From assembly GCA_020882975.1 (NCBI GenBank), contig JAHRFD010000031.1:1-58354 (forward strand): DNA of 58,354 bases. Reading direction: 5' to 3'. Both the position numbers and the translations under genes were made by a program. Below, piece by piece: positions 9,816 to 18,236 of this stretch (position 1 is the first letter of the stretch; each line of letters starts with the position of its first letter). Below the pieces are notes generated by a model. That model was not told where the DNA came from, did no database searches, and saw only the letters and a program-made list of their open reading frames with translations. Source of the stretch: Microcoleus sp. EPA2. GTDB lineage: Bacteria > Cyanobacteriota > Cyanobacteriia > Cyanobacteriales > Microcoleaceae.

Positions 9816-9974
9816 ATATTTCCCGTAGGGGCGGGTTTTACCAACAATATGGATAACCAACAAAAGGAATAAATAAACCCGCCCCCACCCACAAAAAATC
9901 TGCATATATTTCCCGTAGGGGCGGGTTTTACCAACAATATGGATAACCAAAAAAAGGAATAAATAAACCCGCCC
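9816..9974. repeat. Two near-identical 69-bp direct repeats with internal dyad
   Basis: Copies lie at 9816-9884 and 9906-9974 with one difference seen (aaccaacaaaa versus aaccaaaaaaa). Each carries an internal dyad ggggcgggttt...aaacccgccc, so each can form a hairpin. A related inverted unit follows at about 9994-10056 and a single-arm relative occurs at about 5712-5740. This is a MITE-like or REP-like family. Confidence 0.85.
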
Positions 9975-9993
9975 ATTCAGATTTACCGTTGGG

Positions 9994-10056
9994 TGGGGGC
10001 GGGTTTATTTAGATAGTCGATTACAACCCCAGATTGTTGGTGAACCCGCCCCTACA
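9994..10056. repeat. Third ggggcgggttt/aacccgcccc inverted unit
   Basis: gggggcgggttt at its left end and gaacccgccccta at its right end pair to close the element. It belongs to the same family as the two 69-bp repeats just upstream. It lies at the 3' end of the LpxB-related gene. Confidence 0.65.
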
Positions 10057-10061
10057 AGATT

Positions 10062-11342
10062 TTATTTATTATTGCAATCAATCTCTTCACAAACCAATTC
10101 AGCGATTTTATTCGCCGCCCCGGATTCTCCTCGCACCCCACGCAAACGATCGCCCATTTGTGCTAATTTTTCAGGATGGCTCAAATAGTCGATCGCCAAC
10201 TCGGCCACTGCTTCCGGTTCCAGTTTCCCAACCAACTCTGGTACAATCTCTGCTTGCGCCCAAATATTCGGCCAAGCATACAGTTTTCGCTTCCCCAATC
10301 GCCAAATTAGCCAATTAATCACCGTCGCAAAAACTGAACCAACTAAGGGCAAATTTGCTAGCAATCCCGGCAAACCATCCCAAGCCTTCATCGCATCCAA
10401 TTGCTGCATCGGCAGCAAAACAATCATCGGTACAGCTAAAGAACCCAATTCGGCGGTATTGGCTCCCACAGTAGTTAAACACAAACTGCATTCTGATAGC
10501 AAATCATAGGCTGGTGTCTGAGTCCAAAGTTCTATTTGTAAGCCATTTGCTGTCTGTAAAAATGGTGATTCTGTTACATGAAGTTTGGCGGTGGAGTTGG
10601 CAAATAAATGTAGACAAGGATTTTTTTCAGGGTCTGCAAAACCTGCTAAAGTTTGGATATCTATGGTGGGAGCAACGGGAATTACAAAGCGAGTTTCCGG
10701 GCGGATGCGATGGATGGATTGGGCGATCGACAAACACAAAGGCACGCCTAAAGCTAGTTTTGCCGCCTTGGAACCGGGTAACAATCCAATTAGTTCTTTT
10801 GGAGTAGTTGGACGATGCAGAGCCTCTGGATATGCGTTTCCAGGCTGAGCCTGGGAACGAGAAACCTCGGCAATTAAATCTCCGACAACTGTAAATTTAT
10901 TAGCATATTTTTGGGGTATTTTATCAATAACTTGTGGTTTCATGGCGGCAAATCTATCAATCCAGCGATACCACCTTGCCTCCCATTCTGCATAAATAAC
11001 AGTGCGATATTTGAGCCTTTTACCAATAACAACTGTAAAAAATTGGTCGCCACCTAAAAATAAAACAACTCCTTTTTCATGCCAATCCCAATTTTCAACT
11101 GTTTTGCCGGATAATAGGAATGGCAAAAAATGCTCTGGTGCTTGCACCCTGTCAACTTCTGGGTAGGAACTGGCGATTTGTGCTTCTTTGCCCGTGGCGT
11201 GGGGACAGGGGGACAGGACAACGGAAATACGCACAGATGTGCGATCGCATCCTAAATGTTCTCGCAAGGCTTGTACGACGGGACGTACCCAGGTTGCTAA
11301 TTCTCCGGGGCCGTTAGAGAGGACTAAAATATCTATTGCCAT
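10062..11342 (-). CDS. Lipid-A-disaccharide-synthase-related glycosyltransferase-like protein
   Basis: 426-residue protein of the cyanobacterial LpxB-related family (GT-B fold). It shows MAIDILVLSNGPGELATWV at the N-terminus, VVLFLGGDQFFTVVIGKRL, LIGLLPGSKAAKLALGVP (donor-site-like loop) and TVGANTAELGSLAVPMIVLLP near the C-terminus. In Gram-negative bacteria LpxB makes lipid A disaccharide; the role of this cyanobacterial relative is unknown. Odd feature: codons for residues about 161-175 (QAQPGNAYPEALH) come from a copy of the palindromic repeat also seen at 4436-4480. Its start lies 36 bases from the divergent ankyrin gene. Confidence 0.82.
   Translation of the reverse strand: MAIDILVLSNGPGELATWVRPVVQALREHLGCDRTSVRISVVLSPCPHATGKEAQIASSYPEVDRVQAPEHFLPFLLSGKTVENWDWHEKGVVLFLGGDQFFTVVIGKRLKYRTVIYAEWEARWYRWIDRFAAMKPQVIDKIPQKYANKFTVVGDLIAEVSRSQAQPGNAYPEALHRPTTPKELIGLLPGSKAAKLALGVPLCLSIAQSIHRIRPETRFVIPVAPTIDIQTLAGFADPEKNPCLHLFANSTAKLHVTESPFLQTANGLQIELWTQTPAYDLLSECSLCLTTVGANTAELGSLAVPMIVLLPMQQLDAMKAWDGLPGLLANLPLVGSVFATVINWLIWRLGKRKLYAWPNIWAQAEIVPELVGKLEPEAVAELAIDYLSHPEKLAQMGDRLRGVRGESGAANKIAELVCEEIDCNNK
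10817..10861. repeat. 45-bp palindromic repeat inside the LpxB-related CDS
   Basis: Same length as the intergenic copy at 4436-4480, with five differences by eye. Its length (45 = 15 codons) keeps the reading frame open and it encodes a peptide including QAQPGNAYPEAL. Confidence 0.8.
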
Positions 11343-11378
11343 GCGATTTAAGATTTTAGAGGATACAAAGGAGAATAT

Positions 11379-11855
11379 ATGACCGATTTAATTAATGCCA
11401 CCAAAACTGGTGATGTTTCTACTGTAGAATCTGCGATCGAACAATGTGCAGATATCAATGCCAAAGATGAGGAAGGTGCTACGGCTTTGACTGCGGCGGC
11501 TGAGGCTGGCAATACTGAACTCGTGACAAAATTGCTCGCTGCTGGTGCCGATGTCAACAGTCAGGATAATGACGGTTGGACACCTTTAATGAGCGCGGCT
11601 GCTGCCGGACATACAGAAATTGTACAACTTTTGTTAGAGGCGGGAGCTGAGGTGAACGCTAAGACTAATTTTGGTTTAACAGCTTTAATGAGTGCCGCTG
11701 GTAGTGGACGCACTGAAGTTTTGGAATTTTTAATCGAGAAAGGAGGTGATATTAAGGCTAAGGATAACAACAGTTGGACTGCCTTAATTTGGGCATCTTC
11801 TGAGGGGCATAAAGACGCTGTTGAGGTGTTGAAACTAGCGCGCGATCGCCATTAG
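11379..11855 (+). CDS. Ankyrin-repeat protein
   Basis: 158-residue protein made almost entirely of ankyrin repeats: four units of about 33 residues are visible from EGATALTAAAEAGN, DGWTPLMSAAAAGH, FGLTALMSAAGSGR and NSWTALIWASSEGH, each followed by an (I/L)-x-x-L-(L/I) helix and a G-A-(D/E)-V-N type turn. A good ribosome-binding site (aaaggag) precedes the ATG. Ankyrin folds mediate protein-protein binding; the partner is unknown. It is divergent from the LpxB-related gene. Confidence 0.93.
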   Translation: MTDLINATKTGDVSTVESAIEQCADINAKDEEGATALTAAAEAGNTELVTKLLAAGADVNSQDNDGWTPLMSAAAAGHTEIVQLLLEAGAEVNAKTNFGLTALMSAAGSGRTEVLEFLIEKGGDIKAKDNNSWTALIWASSEGHKDAVEVLKLARDRH

Positions 11856-11879
11856 AACGATTGCAAAAATACCATGCAC

Positions 11880-12035
11880 CCCACTGCAACCCTCTCCTTA
11901 GTAAGGGGAGGGAGCAAGATTATTCTTGTTTCCGCCCTTACTAAAGGGGGAATAAGGGGGGTGAATTTGACTTTTGCAAGATATCCATTAAAAGACTTAG
12001 AAACCTGATTTATTGAATAAACCAGGTTTTTGGAA
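11880..12035. repeat. Intergenic repeats and small hairpin
   Basis: Short inverse tracts (ccttagtaaggggaggg and cgcccttactaaaggggg) are followed by a hairpin aaacctg/caggttttt at 12001-12032 that could terminate transcription of the ankyrin gene. No gene is seen in 11856-12150. Confidence 0.5.
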
Positions 12036-12150
12036 GAATTTGTGGCTCAATAGAGAACCTCTAGATTCTGGTAATAAATTCAACTTGAGATTTCCGCCGC
12101 CTTCAATAACAGCAATGTAAGAGAGGGGAAGAGGGTATTTTACAAGTTGT

Positions 12151-13419
12151 TTAGGAAATTAAACCCATTTTTTGATAAATTGGTCTAACTAAATGTTTTA
12201 AGGCTGGCAATTGTTTGGTGAAAACTGTTGCTGCTAATACACAAATTATTCCTCCGATTAGGACTGTATTGGGTGCTCCAATATAGTTGGCTAATCCACC
12301 TGCTACTAAGTTGCCAAAGGGCGTGACTCCAAAAAATGCCATTGTGTAAATGCTCATGACTCGGCCGCGTTTTTCGTCGTCAACTATGGTTTGCAAAAAT
12401 GTGTTTCCTGCTGCAAATTGCAAGATGAAACCAATTCCTACAAACAGCATCATGATTAATGATAACCACAGGGTTTTTGACAGGGCAAAACCGATTAGTC
12501 CAAAGCCCATGATGGCTGGTGAGATGGCTATTAATTTGCCGATGCCAACTACTGTTTTGCGGGTGGTTAAATAAATCGCTCCTCCGAATGCTCCTATGCC
12601 GGAAGCTGCCATCAAAAAGCCTAGGGTTTGCGGGCCACCGTGCAGAATTTTTGTGGCAAAGATTGGCACGAGAACGGTGTGCGACATTCCGGCAAAGCTG
12701 ACTAATGCTAGTAGCACTAAAATGGCTCTGATTGGCGGAAATCCAAAGGCATAAATAAACCCTTCTTTTAATCTTTGTAAGGGTTTGGTATTGGTTTCTG
12801 CAATTTTTCTGGGCTTGATTTTCATGGCTAACAAGCCTACAATTACGGCGATGTAACTGAGTCCGTCTATGAGAAAACAATAACTTGGGCCGACTGTGGC
12901 TATCAGCAAACCTGCCAGGGCTGGGCCGATTAATCTGGCTCCATTGAACATGGAAGCGTTAATGGCGATCGCCTGTGCTAAATCTTCTTTCTTTTCTACG
13001 AGTTCTGGTACAAAAGCTTGGCGGGCTGGCGCGTCAAAAGCATTAATTGCTCCTTGACACAAACTCAGTATAATTATCTGCCAAATGTTGATGATTCCTG
13101 TGAGGGCTAAAAATGCTAGGATTAATGATTGAACCATCGCTAATATTTGAGTGATAACGATCACTCGGTGGCGGTTCCATCTATCTATTAAAACTCCTGC
13201 AAAAGGCAGTAGTATTAATGTGGGAATTTGACTTGTGAATCCGACTAGGCCGAGCATCCAAGGTGAATCGCTCAAATTGTACACAAGCCAAACAGTAGCA
13301 ACTTGTGTCATCCAACTGCCAATCAGAGAGATGCCTTGTCCTGCAAAAAATAGGCGATAATTTCTCGATCGCAGCGCGCGAGGAAGTTTGATATTTTTAA
13401 CTTTGGCTAGTGGATTCAT
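12151..13419 (-). CDS. MFS transporter (MFS_3 / enterobactin-exporter-like)
   Basis: 422-residue integral membrane protein with about 12 hydrophobic segments. The N-terminus (ALRSRNYRLFFAGQGISLIG) and the loop FAGVLIDRWNRHRVIVITQ between TM2 and TM3 (G-x-x-x-D-R-x-x-R/H-R) are typical of the MFS_3 group of proton-linked exporters. The loop NAFDAPARQAFVPELV is also characteristic. The substrate cannot be inferred, and no biosynthetic gene is adjacent. Confidence 0.88.
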   Translation of the reverse strand: MNPLAKVKNIKLPRALRSRNYRLFFAGQGISLIGSWMTQVATVWLVYNLSDSPWMLGLVGFTSQIPTLILLPFAGVLIDRWNRHRVIVITQILAMVQSLILAFLALTGIINIWQIIILSLCQGAINAFDAPARQAFVPELVEKKEDLAQAIAINASMFNGARLIGPALAGLLIATVGPSYCFLIDGLSYIAVIVGLLAMKIKPRKIAETNTKPLQRLKEGFIYAFGFPPIRAILVLLALVSFAGMSHTVLVPIFATKILHGGPQTLGFLMAASGIGAFGGAIYLTTRKTVVGIGKLIAISPAIMGFGLIGFALSKTLWLSLIMMLFVGIGFILQFAAGNTFLQTIVDDEKRGRVMSIYTMAFFGVTPFGNLVAGGLANYIGAPNTVLIGGIICVLAATVFTKQLPALKHLVRPIYQKMGLIS

Positions 13420-13545
13420 TGGAGGTAAGTAGAGGGAATCATGAATTAGGAAGATTATTGATATAGTCAGGTTTTGGGCTATCTGTATATTACGTTTACT
13501 TAAGTAAATTTACTGAGTTTATTTGATATTAAGTCAAGTTAGAGC

Positions 13546-13580
13546 TAGATACCCGACTTCTTTTAGAAGTCGGGTATCTA
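13546..13580. terminator. 15-bp hairpin between MFS and DUF2808 genes
   Basis: tagatacccgacttc and gaagtcgggtatcta are perfectly complementary around a five-base loop. There is no long T tract, so it may be a dispersed palindrome as well as a terminator of the DUF2808 gene (minus strand). Confidence 0.5.
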
Positions 13581-13693
13581 ATAGGTTATTTTACCGATCG
13601 CTGAGGATTGGTGTATGAGTCGGAGGTTATATTTTTCGGTTCCCCAAAACCTGGAAAGGATAAATTTATGCCCCCAAGCTGATTTTGTTGCTT

Positions 13694-14206
13694 TTAATCA
13701 ATGCTCAACAGCCAAGTACCGAGGTAACGTAGCAAGGGGACATCCCCAGGGGTGCGGATGCGAACGTTGAAATTGTACATTCCTCCTGGCGATGGGTTTT
13801 TGACGTTGGAGAGTACAACCTCAACATTGTTGCCGGCGGCAATGGGATCTTTGGGATAAATTTCTATGAAACGATTTTCTTTGTCCCAGATTACTTCTTG
13901 CAATTCTATTGATTTGTTTTTGACTCGCACTTTAATGTCTTTTTGGTCGAATTCACCTTTGTAGTAGTCTGGATAGGAAATGTTGAGTTGGGCGATCGCC
14001 AGACTTACTTTTTTGGCTGGAATGCGCAGTCTATATCTGTCACCACTCATCCCAGATTTGCCGTAATCTAAGCGGTAGTTTAACTGATTCCCGCGCTCAG
14101 GGCCTCCGAAAATTGTGAATCCCGGCATTCCTTGGGCTAAAGCCAAGGTGGGTAAACCGGAGAGCAAGCAACCTGTAACCGCTAGTGCTGAAAATAATCG
14201 TCGCAT
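13694..14206 (-). CDS. DUF2808 domain secreted protein
   Basis: 170-residue protein from the preferred ATG at 14206, which gives a clean signal peptide (MRRLFSALAVTGCLLSG, then ALAQG as a likely cleavage site). Upstream in-frame codons back to 14254 would put non-hydrophobic residues in front of it. The rest (TIFGGPERGNQLNYRLDYG, ...YRLRIPAKKVSLAIAQLNIS) matches the DUF2808 family of cyanobacterial exported proteins of unknown function. No neighbour suggests a pathway. Confidence 0.82.
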   Translation of the reverse strand: MRRLFSALAVTGCLLSGLPTLALAQGMPGFTIFGGPERGNQLNYRLDYGKSGMSGDRYRLRIPAKKVSLAIAQLNISYPDYYKGEFDQKDIKVRVKNKSIELQEVIWDKENRFIEIYPKDPIAAGNNVEVVLSNVKNPSPGGMYNFNVRIRTPGDVPLLRYLGTWLLSID

Positions 14207-14447
14207 AACAACTCCTCTAACTAAAATTACGATCGAACCTTGAATATTTAGCAAATATTTAGTGCTGACAATTTGCTATTAGATCTCCAATATTACCGAC
14301 TCTCTGAAAAATTTGAGGGGGGCGATCGCTGAACAATATAGGTGAATTTTTTGAGGCCATATTCTAGGCTGACATTTAAGATACAGAATTACTAAGTGGT
14401 TTAGTATATCATGGCTTTACTCAAATTTCACTGTTTTCCAAATTTAA

Positions 14448-14661
14448 ACTTTCTGCTCTAAGCAGATCGCCGAGATTGCTCAAAAGTACAGCGCTGATGC
14501 AATTGTGTTTGAGGATCTCAAAGGCTGGAAGCCAAAAGGGGGTAAGAAACGATCTAACCTGAAGCAGAAGTTTCACGGTTGGCTCAAGAGTCGCCCCCAC
14601 AAGAAAGAAAGGTGGGGTGAGCTTCATTCTATAAGACAAGTTAAAGATACGGCGGTCACTT
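14448..14661 (+). pseudogene. TnpB (IS200/IS605 OrfB) or Cas12-relative fragment
   Basis: An open stretch of about 71 codons without a start contains AIVFEDLKGWKPKGGKKRSN and LKQKFHGWLK, a RuvC-II-region signature seen in TnpB transposon-associated nucleases and their type V relatives. The N-terminal half, the rest of the RuvC domain and the zinc finger are absent, and the reading after HGWLKSR no longer looks conserved. It is therefore a relic. It is followed directly by a highly structured non-coding stretch ending 14 bases before pntA. Confidence 0.7.
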
Positions 14662-14885
14662 GACCGATCGGCTTTAGTATCAACGAGAGAAGTTTAGGGC
14701 AACAGTTGCTCCAGTGTAAAGCAAAGCATCTGGCGGTTAAAAATTGCACTTCCAGAAACCTGTTCCGGCTGGTTTTGTCTGTGTAGACGCGGTGTCAACC
14801 GCCCTGTATGCGTGCAGTAGAGGCTGAAAATTCAATGACTGGCTATCGCTACATTCGATTTTCACCCTCGAAGTGGTTTCAACTT
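14590..14885 (+). ncRNA. Structured-RNA-like tail after the tnpB relic (omega-RNA or tracrRNA-like)
   Basis: Successive hairpins can be drawn by eye: ccccac/gtgggg (about 14595-14617), gcaac-a-gttgc (14699-14709), a long stem ggcggtt/aaccgcc (14732-14738 with 14797-14803) enclosing aaacc/ggttt (14756-14775) and gtct/agac (14777-14788). The 3' end, ccctcgaagtggtttcaac, looks like the scaffold/right-end junction of TnpB guide RNAs or miniature Cas12 tracrRNAs. No CRISPR array is nearby. Function and identity are inference. Confidence 0.4.
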
Positions 14886-14898
14886 ACCGAGTTTTTTT

Positions 14899-16047
14899 AT
14901 GAAATTAGCGATCGCCAAAGAAATAGAAGCAGGGGAACGCCGGGTAGCCTTAGTACCCGACGCTGTAGCCAAATTGGTCAAACAAGGCGTCGAAGTTTTG
15001 GTTGAGGCCGGTGCGGGAGCAAAATCCTTTTTCTCGGATCTTGCTTACGAACAAGCCGGTGCCAAAATTGTCGCCGATACCGCTACGCTGTGGGGCGAAG
15101 CTGATGTCGTTGTCAAAATCGGGGAATTACAAGAGTCAGAAGTTCATCAACTGCGAGAAGGGGCAGTTTTCATCGGATTTTTGAATCCTTTGGGAAATCC
15201 GGCTTTGGTGCAGCGTTTAGCCGATCGCCAAATAACGGCATTCAGCATGGAAATGATTCCGCGCACCAGCCGGGCTCAAAGCATGGATGCGCTGTCATCC
15301 CAGGCTAACGTGGCTGGTTACAAAGCGGTACTGATTGCAGCGGCGGCTTTACCAAAGTATTTTCCGATGCTGACAACGGCGGCGGGTACGATTCGCCCCG
15401 CGAAAGTCTTGGTAATGGGTGTGGGCGTTGCGGGCCTACAGGCGATCGCCACAGCCCGCCGTTTGGGCGCAGTCGTCGAAGCCTTTGACATCCGCCCGGA
15501 AACTAAAGAACAAGTGCAAAGCTTGGGTGCTAAATTTATCGATGTCGAACTTAAGGAAGAAACAGTAGCAGCAGGCGGCTACGCGAAAGAATTATCGGAA
15601 GCAGCGAAAGAACACACCCGCCAAGTGCTTACCCAGCACGTCGGCGCTTCCGATGCAGTAATTACAACCGCTCAAGTTCCTGGTAGAAAAGCCCCGATTT
15701 TAGTTACCAGAGAAATGGTTTCTCAAATGAAACCGGGAGCAATAATTGTTGACCTTGCGGCGGAACAAGGCGGCAATTGTGAGTGCACGGAAGCCGGGAA
15801 AGATGTGGAATGGAACGGAGTTAATGTGATAGGACCGATTAATTTACCATCGTCAATGCCTGTTCATGCTAGCGAAACTTACTCGAAGAATGTCTCGGCT
15901 TTACTTCAGTTGATGCTGAAAGATAAGGAGCTAAATCTGAATTTTGAAGATGATATCATCGCTGGTGCTTGTGTGGCTCGCGACGGCGAAATTACCAATC
16001 AGCGGGTGCGGGATGCTTTGGCTGCTGAGGCTTCAGTCATTAGTTAG
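14899..16047 (+). CDS. pntA: Proton-translocating NAD(P)+ transhydrogenase, alpha-1 subunit (domain I)
   Basis: 382-residue soluble NAD(H)-binding subunit. The start MKLAIAKEIEAGERRVALVP is typical of the alanine-dehydrogenase/PntA N-terminal fold; the Rossmann motif is VLVMGVGVAGLQAIATARRLGA with an acidic D in EAFDIRPETKEQ; IVDLAAEQGGNCECTEAGKD is also characteristic. The complex exchanges hydride between NADH and NADP+ coupled to proton flow. As in many bacteria with split alpha subunits, the membrane part (pntA2) and beta subunit follow downstream. A 302-base repeat-filled gap separates it from pntA2. Confidence 0.95.
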   Translation: MKLAIAKEIEAGERRVALVPDAVAKLVKQGVEVLVEAGAGAKSFFSDLAYEQAGAKIVADTATLWGEADVVVKIGELQESEVHQLREGAVFIGFLNPLGNPALVQRLADRQITAFSMEMIPRTSRAQSMDALSSQANVAGYKAVLIAAAALPKYFPMLTTAAGTIRPAKVLVMGVGVAGLQAIATARRLGAVVEAFDIRPETKEQVQSLGAKFIDVELKEETVAAGGYAKELSEAAKEHTRQVLTQHVGASDAVITTAQVPGRKAPILVTREMVSQMKPGAIIVDLAAEQGGNCECTEAGKDVEWNGVNVIGPINLPSSMPVHASETYSKNVSALLQLMLKDKELNLNFEDDIIAGACVARDGEITNQRVRDALAAEASVIS

Positions 16048-16325
16048 CAGTCATTAGTCATTAGTTAGTAGTCATTAGTTAGTAGTCATTAGTTAGTAGT
16101 CATTAGTTAGTAGTTAGTAGTTAGTAGTTAGTAGTTAGTAGTTAGTAGTCGGGAGTCGGGAGTCATTGAAAATAACAACTAATGACTAATGACTAAGGAC
16201 TAACAACTAAGGACTAATGACTAACAACTAAGGACTAATGACTAACAACTAAGGACTAATGACTAACAACTAATGACTAAGGACTAATGACTAACAACTA
16301 ATGACTAATGACTAATGACAAATAA
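16048..16325. repeat. Inverted array of short tandem repeats (gtcattagtta / ctaatgactaa)
   Basis: The first part (16048-16150) is built of agtcattagttagt-like units. The second part (about 16168-16318) consists of the complementary actaatgactaaggactaac units. The two halves can pair to form a very large cruciform or RNA stem. No coding frame is credible here. Confidence 0.85.
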
Positions 16326-16349
16326 CCAATTACCAAATTACCAAGTGTT

Positions 16350-16643
16350 ATGGCAGAAGGATTGATTGCAGGTTTAGTGGTGTTTACTTTAGCATCGTTT
16401 GTGGGATTTGAAGTTATTAACAAAGTTCCACCGACGCTACACACACCTTTGATGTCGGGTTCTAATGCGATTTCAGGAATTGCGGTTTTAGGCGCAATTC
16501 TGATTTCGGGCCAAGGTAATGTGACTGTTACTTCGATTTTGGGGACGATCGCGATCGCCCTTGCCACAATTAACGTTGTGGCTGGCTTCTTAGTCACCGA
16601 TCGAATGCTGCAAATGTTCAAGAAAAAAGAGGTAAAAGCGTGA
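16350..16643 (+). CDS. pntA2: NAD(P)+ transhydrogenase, alpha-2 subunit (membrane part)
   Basis: 97-residue membrane protein with three hydrophobic segments (GLIAGLVVFTLASFVGFEVI, AISGIAVLGAILISG and ILGTIAIALATINVVAGFLV). The conserved P-P-T-L-H-T-P-L-M-S-G-S-N-A-I-S-G segment identifies the proton-channel half of the alpha subunit. Its TGA overlaps the GTG start of pntB (GTGA), so the two are translationally coupled. Confidence 0.95.
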   Translation: MAEGLIAGLVVFTLASFVGFEVINKVPPTLHTPLMSGSNAISGIAVLGAILISGQGNVTVTSILGTIAIALATINVVAGFLVTDRMLQMFKKKEVKA

Positions 16644-18046
16644 GTGATTTTCTGCCCAGTGGCATTCAACTAGGTTATTTAGTTGCCGCATCTTTGTTTA
16701 TTATCGGTTTGAAACAGTTGGGATCGCCCGCAACCGCCCGTCAAGGGAATGTGTTAGCTGCGATCGGGATGTTAATTGCGATCGTCGGTACGTTGCTAGA
16801 AAAACAAGTCATCAGCTACGAATTAATTGCTGTCGGCATCATCGTCGGTTCCATTTTGGGAACAATTATGGCGAAAACCGTGGCGATGACGGATATGCCG
16901 CAGATGGTGGGTTTGCTTAACGGTTTCGGGGGCGCTGCTTCTGCACTCGTGGCTGTGGGGGAATTCTGGCGCTATCTCAGCATCCCAGAATCGCCGGCAC
17001 CTGACGCGACAATCACCATCCTTTTGGGCGTGTTGATTGGCGGGATTACTTTCACTGGTAGCCTTGTGGCGTTTGCGAAGCTGCAAGAATTGCTACCGGG
17101 TGCGCCGATGACGTTTCCGCTGCAACAGCCGTTTAATGCTGCGCTGGCGATCGCACTTTTAGCCGGCAGCGGTTATATGTTGTTTAACCCGGAGGATGTT
17201 CCGGTATTCCTGGGTTTGGTGCTGATTTCCAATATTTTGGGAATCATGTTTGTGCTACCGATTGGTGGTGGCGATATGCCCGTGGTGGTGTCGCTGCTTA
17301 ACTCCTATTCGGGGATTGCGGCGAGTGTGGCTGGGTTCATTTTGATGAACAATATGCTGATTATTGCTGGTGCCTTGGTGGGCGCGTCGGGGATTATTTT
17401 GACGCAAATCATGTGTAAGGGGATGAATCGATCGCTTTCTAGCGTGTTATTTAGTGCCTTTGGTAGCGGTGGTGGCGGTGCGACTGCTGGGGCTGCTGCT
17501 GGGGCGATCGACAAAACAGTCCGCAGCATCAATCTCGAAGAAAGTGCGATGATGTTAGGCTATGCGCGATCGGTGGTGATTATTCCCGGCTACGGCATGG
17601 CTGTAGCGCAAGCACAGCACTCGGTGCGCGAGTTAGCCGACGGTTTGGAAAAAATGGGCGTTGATGTGAAATACGCCATTCACCCAGTGGCTGGGCGGAT
17701 GCCGGGGCACATGAATGTGTTGCTGGCGGAAGCAAACGTGCCTTACCCGCAGTTGTACGACATGGAAGACATCAATCCGCAGTTTGATGAGACGGATGTG
17801 GCGTTGGTGATTGGTGCTAATGATGTGGTGAATCCGGCGGCGCGTCACGATACGGCGAGCCCGATTTATGGGATGCCGATTTTGGAGGTTGATAAGGCTA
17901 AACATACGATCGTGATTAAGCGCGGGATGAGTGCTGGTTTTTCTGGTGTTGACAACGAGTTGTTTTATAAGGATAAGACGATGATGTTGTTTGGTAGCGC
18001 TAAGGATGTGGTTGCCAAATTGGTGGCTGAGGTGAAGCAGTTGTAG
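16640..18046 (+). CDS. pntB: NAD(P)+ transhydrogenase, beta subunit
   Basis: 468-residue protein: the N-terminal two thirds are membrane segments (from GYLVAASLFIIGLKQL through GALVGASGIILTQIMCKGM); the C-terminal NADP(H)-binding domain III shows VVIIPGYGMAVAQAQHSV, the loop HPVAGRMPGHMNVLLAEA and VALVIGANDVVNPAA. Length fits the family (about 460-480). It starts with GTG at 16640, overlapping the pntA2 stop. With pntA and pntA2 it completes the transhydrogenase. Confidence 0.96.
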   Translation: MSDFLPSGIQLGYLVAASLFIIGLKQLGSPATARQGNVLAAIGMLIAIVGTLLEKQVISYELIAVGIIVGSILGTIMAKTVAMTDMPQMVGLLNGFGGAASALVAVGEFWRYLSIPESPAPDATITILLGVLIGGITFTGSLVAFAKLQELLPGAPMTFPLQQPFNAALAIALLAGSGYMLFNPEDVPVFLGLVLISNILGIMFVLPIGGGDMPVVVSLLNSYSGIAASVAGFILMNNMLIIAGALVGASGIILTQIMCKGMNRSLSSVLFSAFGSGGGGATAGAAAGAIDKTVRSINLEESAMMLGYARSVVIIPGYGMAVAQAQHSVRELADGLEKMGVDVKYAIHPVAGRMPGHMNVLLAEANVPYPQLYDMEDINPQFDETDVALVIGANDVVNPAARHDTASPIYGMPILEVDKAKHTIVIKRGMSAGFSGVDNELFYKDKTMMLFGSAKDVVAKLVAEVKQL

Positions 18047-18058
18047 GATTGCTAAGCC

Positions 18059-18136
18059 CAGAAACCGGGTTGTTTCTGAAAATACTTCGTTGTAGTCGAT
18101 AGATTTGATGAAAAACCCGGTTTCTTTGCAGTTAGC
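18059..18136. repeat. agaaaccgggtt...aacccggtttct inverted repeat
   Basis: cagaaaccgggtt at about 18060-18072 is complementary to aacccggtttctt at about 18114-18126, downstream of pntB. It may end the pnt transcript. It resembles a dispersed cyanobacterial palindrome. Confidence 0.55.
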
Positions 18137-18236
18137 AACTCGGCGGGTGAAACCGCCTAAGATTTAAACTTTCCTCCGCGCAACGCGAGACTAAGAACAT
18201 AATCTGATTTGAGATCAATATTCTTCAGCATTAATT

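Noticed and set aside
9641..9976. 111-codon minus-strand frame in the speE 3' region
   Set aside because: Its repeated hydrophobic peptide comes from the two 69-bp non-coding repeats and the complement of speE.
14590..14885. Complete type V-K CRISPR-associated transposon
   Set aside because: No CRISPR array, tnsB, tnsC, tniQ or full Cas12k gene was seen nearby. Only a short TnpB-like fragment and a structured stretch remain.
18047..18236. TPP riboswitch upstream of thiD
   Set aside because: The conserved THI-box pieces (ctgaga and the acctgatctggat type) are not visible. Only an inverted repeat near 18059-18136 is present.
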